Shown one piece after another: positions 1-9,120 of a stretch of DNA of 25,118 nt (the first letter of the stretch is position 1; every line of letters starts with the position of its first letter). The position numbers and the translations under genes are program-made. The notes beneath the pieces were generated by a model, which saw only the letters and a program-made list of their open reading frames with translations, was not told the origin of the DNA and searched no databases. This DNA is from Nemertoderma westbladi (taxonomy: Eukaryota > Xenacoelomorpha > Nemertodermatida > Nemertodermatidae), in the NCBI GenBank assembly GCA_032718475.1, contig JAUCBJ010005689.1, positions 1 through 25,118 of the forward strand, in the 5' to 3' direction.

Positions 1-1267
1 CGGCCACTGCCCTTTCCGCCTTTGCTTCTGCCGCCGCTGCCTTTCTTTCTGCTTCTGCTTCTGCCGTAGCCGCCGCCTTTTGTTCCTCTATCCTTCTTTT
101 CTTTATTTGTTCTTCTCGGACTCTAGTGAGACGGAGTTTTTCATCACATTCAGCTTGGTTTGCAGCTAACATTTCGGCATCGATCGAGTCCAATATAAGC
201 TTGGTTCCTTCACTATTAGGGGAAAGTCCATGCAGCCGTCTCCTCAACTCTTCGTCTCCTAGGAATCGCTGATAGTCGGACAAATAAATGTCGATAGCGT
301 CTCTAGTTCGCGGTTTCTCGGCGGCCTCTTCGCTTTCCTCTTGAGCAAGGGTGACATCAGTTGGTTCGGTGACATCAGTTGGTTCCTCATAGGTTGATCT
401 CTCAGCCAGCTGGGATTTCCACGGGGCTGTTTCCTGTACTTTGAGATCTACCCGATGTAGCCAAGTTTTGACAGCAACCTGCAGCGACGTGTCCTGTCTT
501 CTTTTGGAAGTTTCCTCAAAGGCTGAGAGGATTAGTCGAATGCGTAGGGTTCTTTCGCGTATTTGATATAGCAGTTCTTCCTGCTCTTGAGGTCCGTGCG
601 GTTGTCGAAACAGCTGCCCTTCCAATCGCTCCAAGGATCCGAAGAATCCCTGCACATATCCTGCTGCCGACCTCTTCCAAACAGCTGGATCCATTGTATC
701 TTGAGCCACTCCCATCCTGTGTATATCTTCCCAAGTAGCCTCGGACAGGTCCAACGGGAGTCCGAGTCCGGGAAAGTTCCATTGTGATTCAACAATAGAT
801 ATCAATTCTTCCCTGGCATATCCTGCGTAATTATCTTGGGTCGCTTGCTTATTCTTCGCCCAGTCGGCTTGATGTTCCTCCACCGCAATGAGTATAGTAG
901 TTAGCACTGCAGCGGGAAGAGTAAGAAGGGGGTCCGAGTAGGCTGTATCAGCCATCTGCACTCCATGTTCGGGAGTCAACTCTACAGTATCCGAACTGCT
1001 GGAGCTATCTGGTCTCTGGGAAGTAGGTTCTTGACCAAGATGTTGCTGCGATAGGACAGCTGCCTCTTGGTCCCGTTTTACCTGTGCCCGAGTGCCTATG
1101 ATGGACCTATGGTGGACTAGCCTAGGGTCTGATACTACTGGAGGGATGACCTTTTTTACAGTAGGAGGTGAGCCGAACTTCTCTCTTATTCGCTCCACAC
1201 TCCTATCTGAATCACAGATAGTGGTCTCGATCAGACTGTCCGACAGGTTTTGCTTAGTGTCAGACAT
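1..1267 (-). CDS. Large uncharacterised coiled-coil-ending ORF, 3' end outside window (possible gag-like)
   Basis: Reading the minus strand from the ATG at 1267-1265 gives 422 codons without a stop, running off the left edge, so the C-terminus is missing. An in-frame stop lies 9 nt upstream of the ATG and the -3 base is A, so this start is well supported. The protein begins MSDTKQNLSD. It has a Ser/Pro-rich stretch around residues 80-100 including five consecutive serines, then a mixed, probably folded helical region at about 108-290 (for example AVLTTILIAVEEHQADW and AAGYVQGFFGSLERLEGQLF). An exact duplication EPTDVT-EPTDVT sits at 295-306, followed by an acidic segment. From about 372 on there is a highly charged Lys/Arg/Glu/Ala helix that looks like a coiled coil. 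I recognise no family. Size, absence of a signal peptide and the repeat-rich 5' flank are compatible with a retroelement gag protein, but no zinc knuckle or protease is visible in this part, and a host gene is equally possible. The length of the open frame argues strongly that it is coding. Confidence 0.75.
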   Translation of the reverse strand, partial: MSDTKQNLSDSLIETTICDSDRSVERIREKFGSPPTVKKVIPPVVSDPRLVHHRSIIGTRAQVKRDQEAAVLSQQHLGQEPTSQRPDSSSSSDTVELTPEHGVQMADTAYSDPLLTLPAAVLTTILIAVEEHQADWAKNKQATQDNYAGYAREELISIVESQWNFPGLGLPLDLSEATWEDIHRMGVAQDTMDPAVWKRSAAGYVQGFFGSLERLEGQLFRQPHGPQEQEELLYQIRERTLRIRLILSAFEETSKRRQDTSLQVAVKTWLHRVDLKVQETAPWKSQLAERSTYEEPTDVTEPTDVTLAQEESEEAAEKPRTRDAIDIYLSDYQRFLGDEELRRRLHGLSPNSEGTKLILDSIDAEMLAANQAECDEKLRLTRVREEQIKKRRIEEQKAAATAEAEAERKAAAAEAKAERAVA

Positions 1268-1349
1268 GTTTAGTTATACAGTTGAATGTCTACTACTATA
1301 GTTTCAGTTAAAGCAAGTCTAGTAATTCAGTATGACCGCAAGCCTAGCG

Positions 1350-1660
1350 ATTTATTACCGGTACCGTTACTCGGTGTAACGTGATATATACACAATATAT
1401 TAGAATACCGGTATGCTTATAATATATAAGTGTTATTACAGACTAGATGTGTCACAGAGTACCGGTATATAATTTTAGCACAAATATATATATATATATA
1501 TAGTAGGCCTATAATGAATACCGGTATACAGTTTACACTTACAGCATGTAAGTATAATTATGAACTAGAATTAATTACAGAGTACCGGTATGATTTCAGC
1601 TCAAATTTATAGAAATAAATATAATAAGCCTAGGGTAAGTACCGGTATGTCAATTATTTT
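1350..1660. repeat. Degenerate tandem array with regularly spaced TACCGGTA palindromes
   Basis: Six TACCGGTA palindromes occur at 1356, 1406, 1460, 1519, 1583 and 1640, spaced 50-64 bp. The segments around 1455-1545 and 1578-1665 resemble each other (both start ACAGAGTACCGGTAT and have a second palindrome about 58 bp later), so the array looks like a roughly 120-bp unit containing two palindromes. A TA dinucleotide run lies at about 1485-1502 and a TAGGCCTA at 1504. The array starts about 90 bp upstream of the ATG of the minus-strand ORF, so it may lie in its promoter or in a terminal repeat. Confidence 0.7.
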
Positions 1661-2582
1661 TAGAATAATTGAATTCGTGAATATTTTAGGGTTACTTAGT
1701 TACTTTAACTTACTTTATTACCGTTATTTAAGCAGTAGTCCAACTGATAGTAAGACCTAGTTGTTGTATGGCAGGCCTACTATTTATAAATCGTTTGATT
1801 TGATTTATAATATTTATATACCCGCTTATATGGGTTTTTTGTCAATATTTGAAATAAATGTTATTATTTCTGGGGGGTCACTACACAGAAGCTGAACGCC
1901 TCTCAGTGAAGTGCTATTTATTTGACACTAAAACTGATAATTCTAATTTACCTAAGTTACTTAATACTACGAATTACTTACGATACGGGTGAGATTAATT
2001 CTCTAATTAAACACAACAAAATATAACGTACGAATTTTTTAGGGTAATTTTACAGGAAGTCTACAAACCAGTCTAACAAAGGGTTAGATTTCTGGCTATT
2101 ACAAAGTACAGGGTACTACGGTATTTGAAAATAATAAGTAGTAGTAAATATATTGCACTGTCCAGATAGGAAAATACCACCGCCTGACGACCTATAACCG
2201 TATCGCTATAGGTACTACGTTATGTATCACGGATTGTTCCTACCCAGAAGCTAATAGAGCTAACGAATGTGCCTATCAACCACTTTACAACACAAATATA
2301 CTGCCTACACTAATTACTTCGGATAGCACTGTACACTAAACCCTAAATTAGGTACAAGTACCGGTATAACAAATAATCAGTAGTTAAATATACTTGAACA
2401 GTTAAAAGAACCACGGCATCTGCTGGAGTGACCGAAGCACAAAGTCGTCAGTCTTTACCTACGCCAAGCAGCCCTGATGTAGTACCGGGGTTAGTTTAAC
2501 TATAACGGTATGTATAACAAGCACAATTACTGTAGGAATAAACTTGGGGACATGAATGTTGCGAATAATCGCATAAACTCTG
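1661..2582. other. AT-rich non-coding stretch, no gene recognised
   Basis: No long open frame and no recognisable domain. It holds one further TACCGGTA at 2359. It lies upstream of the left-edge ORF and may belong to the same repeat-rich unit; I see no clear LTR boundary. Confidence 0.5.
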
Positions 2583-3156
2583 AATAATAAATATTACGCT
2601 ACCCGTACAGGATACTCAAACAAATACAAACCAAAACGCTGGCAGACTACTATTAAGCCTAAACAAACTACTGTATGTGCAGATTCTGAAACTGTTAGTT
2701 AGTATGCGTTCTAACACGGTAGTACGACTTACTCTTTAAGAGGGGATTGACCTTACCGCTTATGGCTGCCCCAACTTACTAACGGCACTTGATCAGACCA
2801 ACTCTACACACGCAGCAATCCCTTCAAACCCAAAAATAGCTAGACAACAATCCAGCCTACAAATATTTGAGTAATAACTATTACGGTACCTGAACAGACC
2901 ACACAAACAAACACAGGCTAAAACACTGGTAGACTACGATCAAGCCTAAATAAACTACAGTATATGCAGACTCTGAAACTGTTAGTTAGTATGCGTGCTA
3001 ACACGGTAGTACGACTTATTCTTTAAGAGGGGATTGACCTTACCGCTTATGGCTGCCCCAACTTACTAACGGCACTTTATCAGACAAACTCTACACACGC
3101 CGTAATCTCTCCAAACCCAACCACAGTCAGACAGCAGCTCAGCCTACAATTATCTG
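2583..3156. repeat. Tandem duplication, unit 287 bp, two copies
   Basis: Copy one (about 2583-2869) and copy two (about 2870-3156) align at a constant offset of 287 bp. Examples are AAAACGCTGG at 2633 against AAAACACTGG at 2920, and AGTATGCG at 2701 against 2988. The middle part (from CTGAAACTGTTAGTTAG through the GGCACTT near 2786) is almost identical between copies, while the flanks have drifted. The beginning of a third copy may follow to about 3170. No ORF lies inside the unit. Confidence 0.85.
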
Positions 3157-3410
3157 AACAATCTGAGCAGGGTCACACGCCTTCTGCTCAATATTAGCCT
3201 ACTAGTAAATAAAACCGACAGAAATAAGTAGAATCTCAAATAAAAAATCAGGGCGGCCGTTCCCTGATTAAGTACCAAGACCTACCGGTATACAACAATC
3301 AAAATCGAATAATACTAATGTACTTGCACAGCAGTACCGGTACCGGTGATGACAGTTAGGCCTACTGACCTACAAAGTACCGGTTCAGCTTTACCAGTCA
3401 CTACGGTAGT

Positions 3411-3544
3411 TTGCAACCCTATTGCCTACTGCAATAAGATTGTAAACCGTTACTGTTCGCCAGAACAGTATTAAACTGTATTTAATGCCTACACTTGCAA
3501 CCTTATTGCCTACTGCAATAAGATTATAAACTGTTACTGTTCGC
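3411..3544. repeat. Tandem duplication, 50-bp segment at 84-bp offset
   Basis: TTGCAACCCTATTGCCTACT begins at 3411 and recurs with one change at 3495. The match continues through TACTGTTCGC, ending at 3460 and 3544. The 34 bp between the matching blocks are unique. It is a local duplication in non-coding DNA, close to further TACCGGTA copies at 3283 and 3335. Confidence 0.8.
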
Positions 3545-4971
3545 GCTTTTGAAGACCTTTAGCAGTTTAACCTGCCAAAATTTATATGTCTTCTAGTTAA
3601 TTAAAACCACTTTAGCATACGACAATATTTTATGCTAATACGCAAAACATTAGCCGAAGTCAGCCCATGCGCGATCATTCACCCGATGGATCTACACCCG
3701 GGAGACTGAATTCGGATGCTTGAATTGGATTATTACAGTGTAAGGTTGCAGTGTATACCTAATGTATTATTCGATAGATCGTTAATAATTAATCTCTGAC
3801 AGATATTATTGGCTTTCGGGAAATATTAACAGTTCCTTTAGGACGTGGCGCTTTATCTATTTAAACAGAACTAAGACTTATACTAAACGCAACGATACTG
3901 CTTATGATTAAAGTATAAAACGTATTCTTTAGGAAATACTTTGTTACCAATCACAATCATACACACTATTCTGCCGACAGTCAGTACATTTGATCACACA
4001 TAAAGAGAGCAGTAATTGACTCACGTAGGGTCTGCTAAATAACATTGGATTCAATACACACCACATTAATATAAATCGCAATTGTTATATATAGCCGGTC
4101 TCTCTAACCTGTAGTGTTATCAAGAAAATTGGGAATTGGGTGATTTATCCGTATTATCCAAATAGCAATATTTCCATCAACAAATATTTAAAATTAATAA
4201 CTGACGGTAAAATAACAATACAAACAATATGATTAATGCAATTAAATTAAGTGAGTATGTTAATTAAGATTGATCAATTAGGTAACAGTTTATACTTTCG
4301 ATAATTCAAGCAGTTTACGGTACAGCAGTATCTATCCAAAATGCCGGTGTTTCTGGCTTAGACAGCAATAACAACAAAGTATCAAGAAAAAACAGTAAGA
4401 CTGAACACTCTCCTTATGATCGGCAGAAAAGCTACACGTCGACAGGAAAAACCGCCCTGATTGGCCCAAGCCAAACAAAGAACCACGCGTCCAATGGCTG
4501 TTTCCATGTCAGCAACCAGCTGCTAGATGTCGTAATATGAATCATCACGGCTAAGCTGTGAAAGGTGGTTGGTGCATTACAAGTTTTTTGTCTTACCATG
4601 TCCGCTAAAACACGTATATAGCAGAATGATTTTTATGTCCGTTAAAACACCTGTAAAGGTACCTTGCGGGCGAGGGGAATATATATACAGTTAGAAAACC
4701 TTTTTAGAGTATTCCAGCGCCTGGGGGGGAACTGGCCAGCAAAGGCAAACGTATCAGTTATCCCACAAAAGCTTTTACAGTGATACATTATACAAACTAC
4801 TGTAACAGTAACAGTTGATGTTTGATTACTGTCTGGGGGCTTATCCATTCAATCTATAGTAGTAGCTTGAGTACCAGCTGCTGGTGTTTCTATCGTTGAG
4901 TTGATGGCAATTTTCGTGTTTTCATTTTCGCTCACTCCAGGGTACTGGTTTGAGGGGCAGGTTCGTTTAAA
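3545..4971. other. AT-rich intergenic DNA without recognised gene
   Basis: Both strands are interrupted by frequent stops; the longest frames (about 68 codons near 4642-4848) show no domain and look like chance. The segment separates the repeat-rich flank of the left-edge ORF from the inverted-repeat cluster upstream of SPCS2. I see no RNA gene. Confidence 0.5.
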
Positions 4972-5466
4972 CGCCCATGTGAAGAAATACCAGGATTTCA
5001 GTTTTCGGTCGACTTTTTATTGGAAATTTATATATCAAGATTTTTAATTTTTTTTAATTTATCTTTGCCCATGTGAAGAATACCAGACTTTCTGCCGTTA
5101 TATTTCACTTTGCAGTTACCCCCATGTGAAGAATATCAGGTTTTCACCAAAAACACAGGTTACAGAAGAGCTGAATCTAACCAAAACAATAAACGAATTA
5201 GTATATGTACAGGTAATAAGACAGAAATAAGCGTTATAAAACACTTAATAAAGATAAATTAAAAAATCTTCAAATATAAAATTCCAATAAAAAGTCGACC
5301 GAAAAGTGAAATTCTGATATTCTTCACATGGGCGTTTATTGTTTTGGTTAGATTCAGCCCTTCTGTACCCTATGTACAGTATTTGGTGAAAATCTGGTAT
5401 TCTTCACATTGGGGTAACTGCAAAGTGAAATATAACGGCAGAAAGTCTGGTATTCTACACATTGGC
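4972..5466. repeat. Rearranged inverted repeat (order A-B then revcomp A-revcomp B)
   Basis: Block A (about 4972-5067, from CCCATGTGAAGAAATACCAG through TCGACTTTTTATTGG) and block B (about 5068-5200, ending CCAAAACAATAAACG) recur in reverse complement as A' at about 5250-5336 and B' at about 5337-5466. In a simple palindrome B' would come first; here A' comes first, as expected if a tandem array A-B-A-B had an internal inversion. Within the blocks the short motif CCCATGTGAAGAATACCAG or its complement recurs about six times (near 4973, 5069, 5121, 5318, 5397, 5450). No coding capacity. Confidence 0.8.
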
Positions 5467-5584
5467 CGTTCAATTACTGCTTTAATTGTGTTTGTGCCTG
5501 ACCAACAATCCCTAACCATAAAACAAACCAATATCCCAGTCAGTACCTGATCTTAACACAATAATCACCCATCAATTATCACAT

Positions 5585-5862
5585 CTCCCGTAGGTCGTGG
5601 GTTCGATCCTCACATGGGCCAGGGCAGTTTTCGTTTCGGCACGAATGCTTTAAAGGGACCAGCCAGGGCGCATCTCTGCCTTGCATCCTTAAGTGGTCGC
5701 TAAATGAGTACTGGAGTTTCCTCTGGGGAGTAAAGTTCTGAGGTGACCGTACTGGAAATAAGTCGTCAGACTTTGTGCGTAATCCCTGGCCTAGCGGCCG
5801 AAGGAAATTTACTTTTACTTTAGCCCCAGTAAAATAAGGCTGTATGTTTTCCATAAAAAAAA
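5585..5862 (+). repeat. 5'-truncated tRNA-derived SINE
   Basis: A polymerase III box-B-like GGTTCGATCC lies at 5600-5609. Around it GTGGG-TTCGATC-CTCAC forms a good five-pair T-arm, as in a tRNA. No box A or upstream tRNA half is visible, so the head is truncated. About 250 bp of non-tRNA body follow, ending in a nine-A run at 5854-5862. The A-tail fixes the orientation as plus. A TAGGCCTA follows at 5874. The body is not a family I can name. Confidence 0.6.
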
Positions 5863-6145
5863 AGTGGCGCCTCTAGGCCTATAGTTTGTGCCAAAACAAT
5901 AAACGAAAATGAAAGTAAAAGTAAAAACAGTCTAACATCATAGGCCCTAACGCTATGGGCCCTTCCCAGAACCTAACGGGACCGATTAGGACCTAACGCA
6001 ACGCTACTGCATAGTGCACATTACCGAGTTGAGGCATTAGTGCAGAGCAGTGCAGTAGTGCTAGGATAAGCTATTCTCTGACTAATTCGTGTACCGGTAG
6101 CGCTGTTGAACAATATTCTCGTATTATAAATCTAAATAAATTAAA
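5863..6145 (+). promoter_or_regulatory. Upstream region and presumed 5' UTR of SPCS2
   Basis: Contains a GC-richer segment around 5940-6000 and one TACCGGTA at 6092, then AT-rich sequence directly before the SPCS2 ATG. No convincing TATA box at the usual distance can be fixed, because the transcription start is unknown. Promoter assignment rests on position only. Confidence 0.3.
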
Positions 6146-6742
6146 ATGGGACAATTTCTTATCCCGGAAGAAGAATGGAGTACAGGGGAGAAAAAGAAAT
6201 TCCAGTCGACACTATGGGATGCGTCGAGCATGAAAAACACTCTGGACGACGCGGCCAAGACGATATTCGTTGACGGGTTTAAGTACAAAGAGAGCCATCG
6301 TCTAATCGATGGTAGACTAGCTATCAGTCTGTTAGCCTGCAGTTGTGCTGCCTTCGCCCTGGTCTGGGACTATCTGAATCCTTTCCCACAAAGCAGACCT
6401 GTGCTGATCGCCTGTGTAGCGGCGTATTACGTTGTTACCTGCGTGCTCACGGCCCACATGGTCTGGTGGGAGAAGAACATCTTTATGCGGGCTTACCAGA
6501 CGGATCCAGCGGGATTGGATCCCGACAGCGTATGGACCTTGTCCTCCAACCTTCCCCGGTACACTACGGACTACACCATCACTGTACAGTTCAAGGATGG
6601 GTCCACTGGTAGCCTAAACGAGGTGTCTATAACGAAACCGATGAGTGTCTGGTACGACGGAACCGGCCTGCTACTGCAGAGTCAATATGAACCCGAGATA
6701 AGGAAGCTTCACGACCAACTCATCAGTAAGAAGAAGGATTAG
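6146..6742 (+). CDS. SPCS2: Signal peptidase complex subunit 2 (SPC25), single exon
   Basis: 198-residue protein, complete from ATG to TAG and close to the length of its animal homologues. SPCS2 is a non-catalytic subunit of the ER signal peptidase complex, which removes signal peptides during translocation. The family pattern is clear: an N-terminal DASSMKNTLDDAAK helix (25-38), LIDGRLAI (53-60), and a first membrane segment about 58-76 ending in the conserved WDYLNPFP (74-81). A second membrane segment lies at about 85-105, then a cytosolic domain with DPAGLDPDSVWTLSS (120-134) and YEPEIRKLHD (181-190) near the end. Both termini are expected in the cytosol. The last residues KKKD fit a dilysine KKXX ER-retrieval signal. 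No intron interrupts the frame, although the vertebrate gene is split. The upstream ATG context is AAAATGG, with A at -3 and G at +4, a strong start. Confidence 0.95.
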   Translation: MGQFLIPEEEWSTGEKKKFQSTLWDASSMKNTLDDAAKTIFVDGFKYKESHRLIDGRLAISLLACSCAAFALVWDYLNPFPQSRPVLIACVAAYYVVTCVLTAHMVWWEKNIFMRAYQTDPAGLDPDSVWTLSSNLPRYTTDYTITVQFKDGSTGSLNEVSITKPMSVWYDGTGLLLQSQYEPEIRKLHDQLISKKKD

Positions 6743-6992
6743 CTACCGGATGACCACCGGACTAGAACTGCGGAACGCTAAATATCCGTTTCATTGGTGT
6801 TGTTATTGTTTGTGATTCACTGAGATAGACATATTATTCTGTACTTTCGGAAACTTCCACAATGTTTGGGAACTGGTGGCAATACTACTGTAATACATGA
6901 CCTAGTATATCAACTGGAATATATTTACGACTCCAATATATGTTCGGAATAGGTTTTTCTATGTTAGATCTATATTTATATTTCTTGAGCTA

Positions 6993-7109
6993 AATAAATG
7001 GGATGTTCAGATGTTTGCCTTCGATATATATGTGTTCTTATAATCTGGTTTTAGACCAAGCGATATTCAACAACTTCGATTATGTGACATTTTTACCTCG
7101 TTAAATAAA
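6993..7109 (+). terminator. Candidate poly(A) signals of SPCS2
   Basis: AATAAA hexamers lie at 6993-6998 and 7104-7109, about 250 and 360 bp after the SPCS2 stop. They are plausible polyadenylation signals, but AT-rich DNA gives such hexamers by chance and no cleavage site can be assigned. Confidence 0.35.
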
Positions 7110-7270
7110 CGCCAACTATGTAGTTGTACAGAAAAACGATTCGATTTAGATCTATTGTCATATAGAGACATATAGATCTAGACGATTAGATTTGGCCACT
7201 TTGTGGGCGTATAGACTACCGTTTCAGTTGTTTATGTTTCCTAATTAATTCCGATGTATGTACTGCAGAT

Positions 7271-7483
7271 AGGGGGGAAACTGGACGCAATAAAAATTAA
7301 TCCCTCTAAATAACAGCTGATTAGACTCACAATTAAAACTGTAACCTGTTCTATTGTGTTTAGTTTATTGTTTTGGTTAAAATAACGTGCCACTGTAACC
7401 TGCGCCTTCCCCTAAATTGAGAATTTAACATTGAGGCGGGATATTAATTCGCCAAGGCGGGTTTTGCGTCCAGTTTCCCCCCT
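7271..7483. repeat. MITE-like element with perfect 20-bp terminal inverted repeats
   Basis: AGGGGGGAAACTGGACGCAA at 7271-7290 is the exact reverse complement of 7464-7483, bounding a 213-bp element without coding capacity. No target-site duplication is evident at the immediate flanks. The interior carries GTTTATTGTTTTGGTTA, a string shared (in one orientation or the other) with the repeat clusters near 5185, 5335 and 5892. Probably a non-autonomous DNA transposon. Confidence 0.65.
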
Positions 7484-8098
7484 GTCTCATGTACTGAGGC
7501 CGTAGTTCCATCACATTTACAAAAAAGGTGCCAAAACGGCTCCATCGTGAAGGTTACGCAGAATTTTGGTACCCAATAGACCGATATATTCCATGTAATA
7601 GTATATCCGGAATAAAATATCTTTCCCATAGCAACAGATAAACAGGAAATTCTAGAATTTATCTAATTTTAAGATAGTTTGAACACGAAAAGTACAAATG
7701 CCATCAACTCTAAGGGAAAGATAATGTAAATATAGCTCTTTGTTTATTTACATAGCAATTAGCTTTAATACATGTTTATTTTTATAATTTGAACAATAAA
7801 AACCCGATATATATATACATATATACACCATCTCCCTTAATACAACAACCATTTTTTGGGGGTCGGAGACCCCTAATTTTTTATCAAATTTCAATCATAA
7901 GCTACGAAATTTGGTATGATGATAGTTCGACAATTTTTCTTACTGCTGGCAGAGCCTGATTTTTGAATTCTGATCTATTTCGATACAACAAGACGTTAAA
8001 AAACGCATTTTTAACAATATTTAACCATCTCTGTTGGCTTTATTCTTGTCTATTGAATGTAATCTATATATTATGAGAACCGCCTTTATCTGCAGATA
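7484..8098. other. AT-rich intergenic DNA, no gene
   Basis: Only short chance frames; an alternating AT/TA microsatellite-like stretch lies at about 7807-7828. Nothing else recognised. Confidence 0.5.
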
Positions 8099-8352
8099 CC
8101 GAATCTGAAAACTGTTTTAACTGAAAACTATAATTCTAATGTTTTATTTACTCAATTCTAGAATATTAATTACGTGTTATGAAGAAATAAAATGGAGAGT
8201 TTTAAGTGCTCAACTGAATAATGATTAATATTCTAGAATAAAGACAAAAAACATTAGAATTATAGCGATTTACGTTTCTGAATTTACACTTAGTATTTTG
8301 ATTATATCTTTGGCAATTTTTGGTGAAATTTAAAACGGTTTTCAGATTCGGA
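8099..8352. repeat. Nested palindromic element (foldback/MITE-like)
   Basis: The outer arms pair CCGAATCTGAAAACTGTTTT (starting near 8100) with its reverse complement ending near 8352, with one mismatch. The inner arms pair TATAATTCTAATGTTTT and TTCTAGAATATTAAT (about 8128-8170) with their complements at about 8221-8263. The whole can fold into a long hairpin. It is non-coding, and most likely a non-autonomous transposon remnant. Confidence 0.7.
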
Positions 8353-8561
8353 ATTTGAATAATATAGATATTTGGATGCATTAAAGTCATGATTAGCCAC
8401 GATTGTCTTTCAAATTTTTGGGTAATGATCGATTCTAAACCAAAATTTATTGGAGATTTCAAATCTGAAGACGGTTTTTCGAGATCTCAACCAGTTCTTG
8501 TTTTTTTATAGCTATTTCAATAGAGGTGTGTTTAGCTACAGTAGCACTACACTTTGTCCTT

Positions 8562-9120
8562 GTCTGTCTGTCAAAAACTAAGAAAGCATACCACAAAAAT
8601 ATTCGTTATATTATACATTATTATGGGAGGTTTCTAGGTCCGTGATTTCTCTGTCTGTTGGTCGGTCTGTCTGTCAAAATCTACAAAGACAGACATGTAC
8701 TGTAGACTGACATTCTAGATATTGTCAAACCTAAAAACTGACATCGGATATGAAATCCCCGTCCAGTAAAACCTCTATTGTGATTTTTGTATTTGTATTT
8801 TTGTTAATGTTATGCTATCTTAGTTTTTTAACAGACAGACAAACGGAAAGACATACATACATGCAGACAGACATTCTAAATATGGCAAACCTAAAAACTG
8901 ACATCGGATATGAAATGGCAGCCCAGGAAAACCCATATAGCGTGAATATTAGGTAATGCAATGCTTTCTTAGTTTTTGACAGACAGACCGAAAGACAGAC
9001 AGACAGTCCGGATTCCTGCAAATTTAAAAAATGACATCGAAAATGATATCACCGTCCAAGAAAACCCCCAATGTGAAAATTTTACGCCGGTGAAATAATT
9101 ATTTTGTTTTTGACAGACAA
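8562..9120. repeat. Diverged tandem repeat with GACAGACAGAC core, bounded by a 28-bp inverted repeat
   Basis: The string starting CTAAAAACTGACATCGG appears at 8731 and 8891 (offset 160) and in diverged form near 9025, each copy followed by CTTAGTTTTTGACAGACAGAC-type sequence. In addition, 8562-8589 is the exact reverse complement of 8961-8988 (28 bp). So the array contains units in both orientations. Short frames through the array are by-products of the repeats. Confidence 0.7.

Noticed and set aside
516-795. Two minus-strand ORFs of 87-88 codons
   Set aside because: Both lie in the other two frames of the longer 422-codon ORF that spans 1-1267 and show no domain.
1268-4600. A complete LTR retrotransposon with the left-edge ORF as gag
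   Set aside because: No primer binding site, no paired LTR and no target-site duplication could be seen, so it is kept only as a possibility.
5585-5620. A functional tRNA gene
   Set aside because: Only the T-arm and part of the acceptor strand are present; the body and A-tail indicate a truncated SINE.
8750-9021. Overlapping 68-codon ORFs on both strands
   Set aside because: They run through the GACAGACAGAC repeat array, which lacks stops in several frames.
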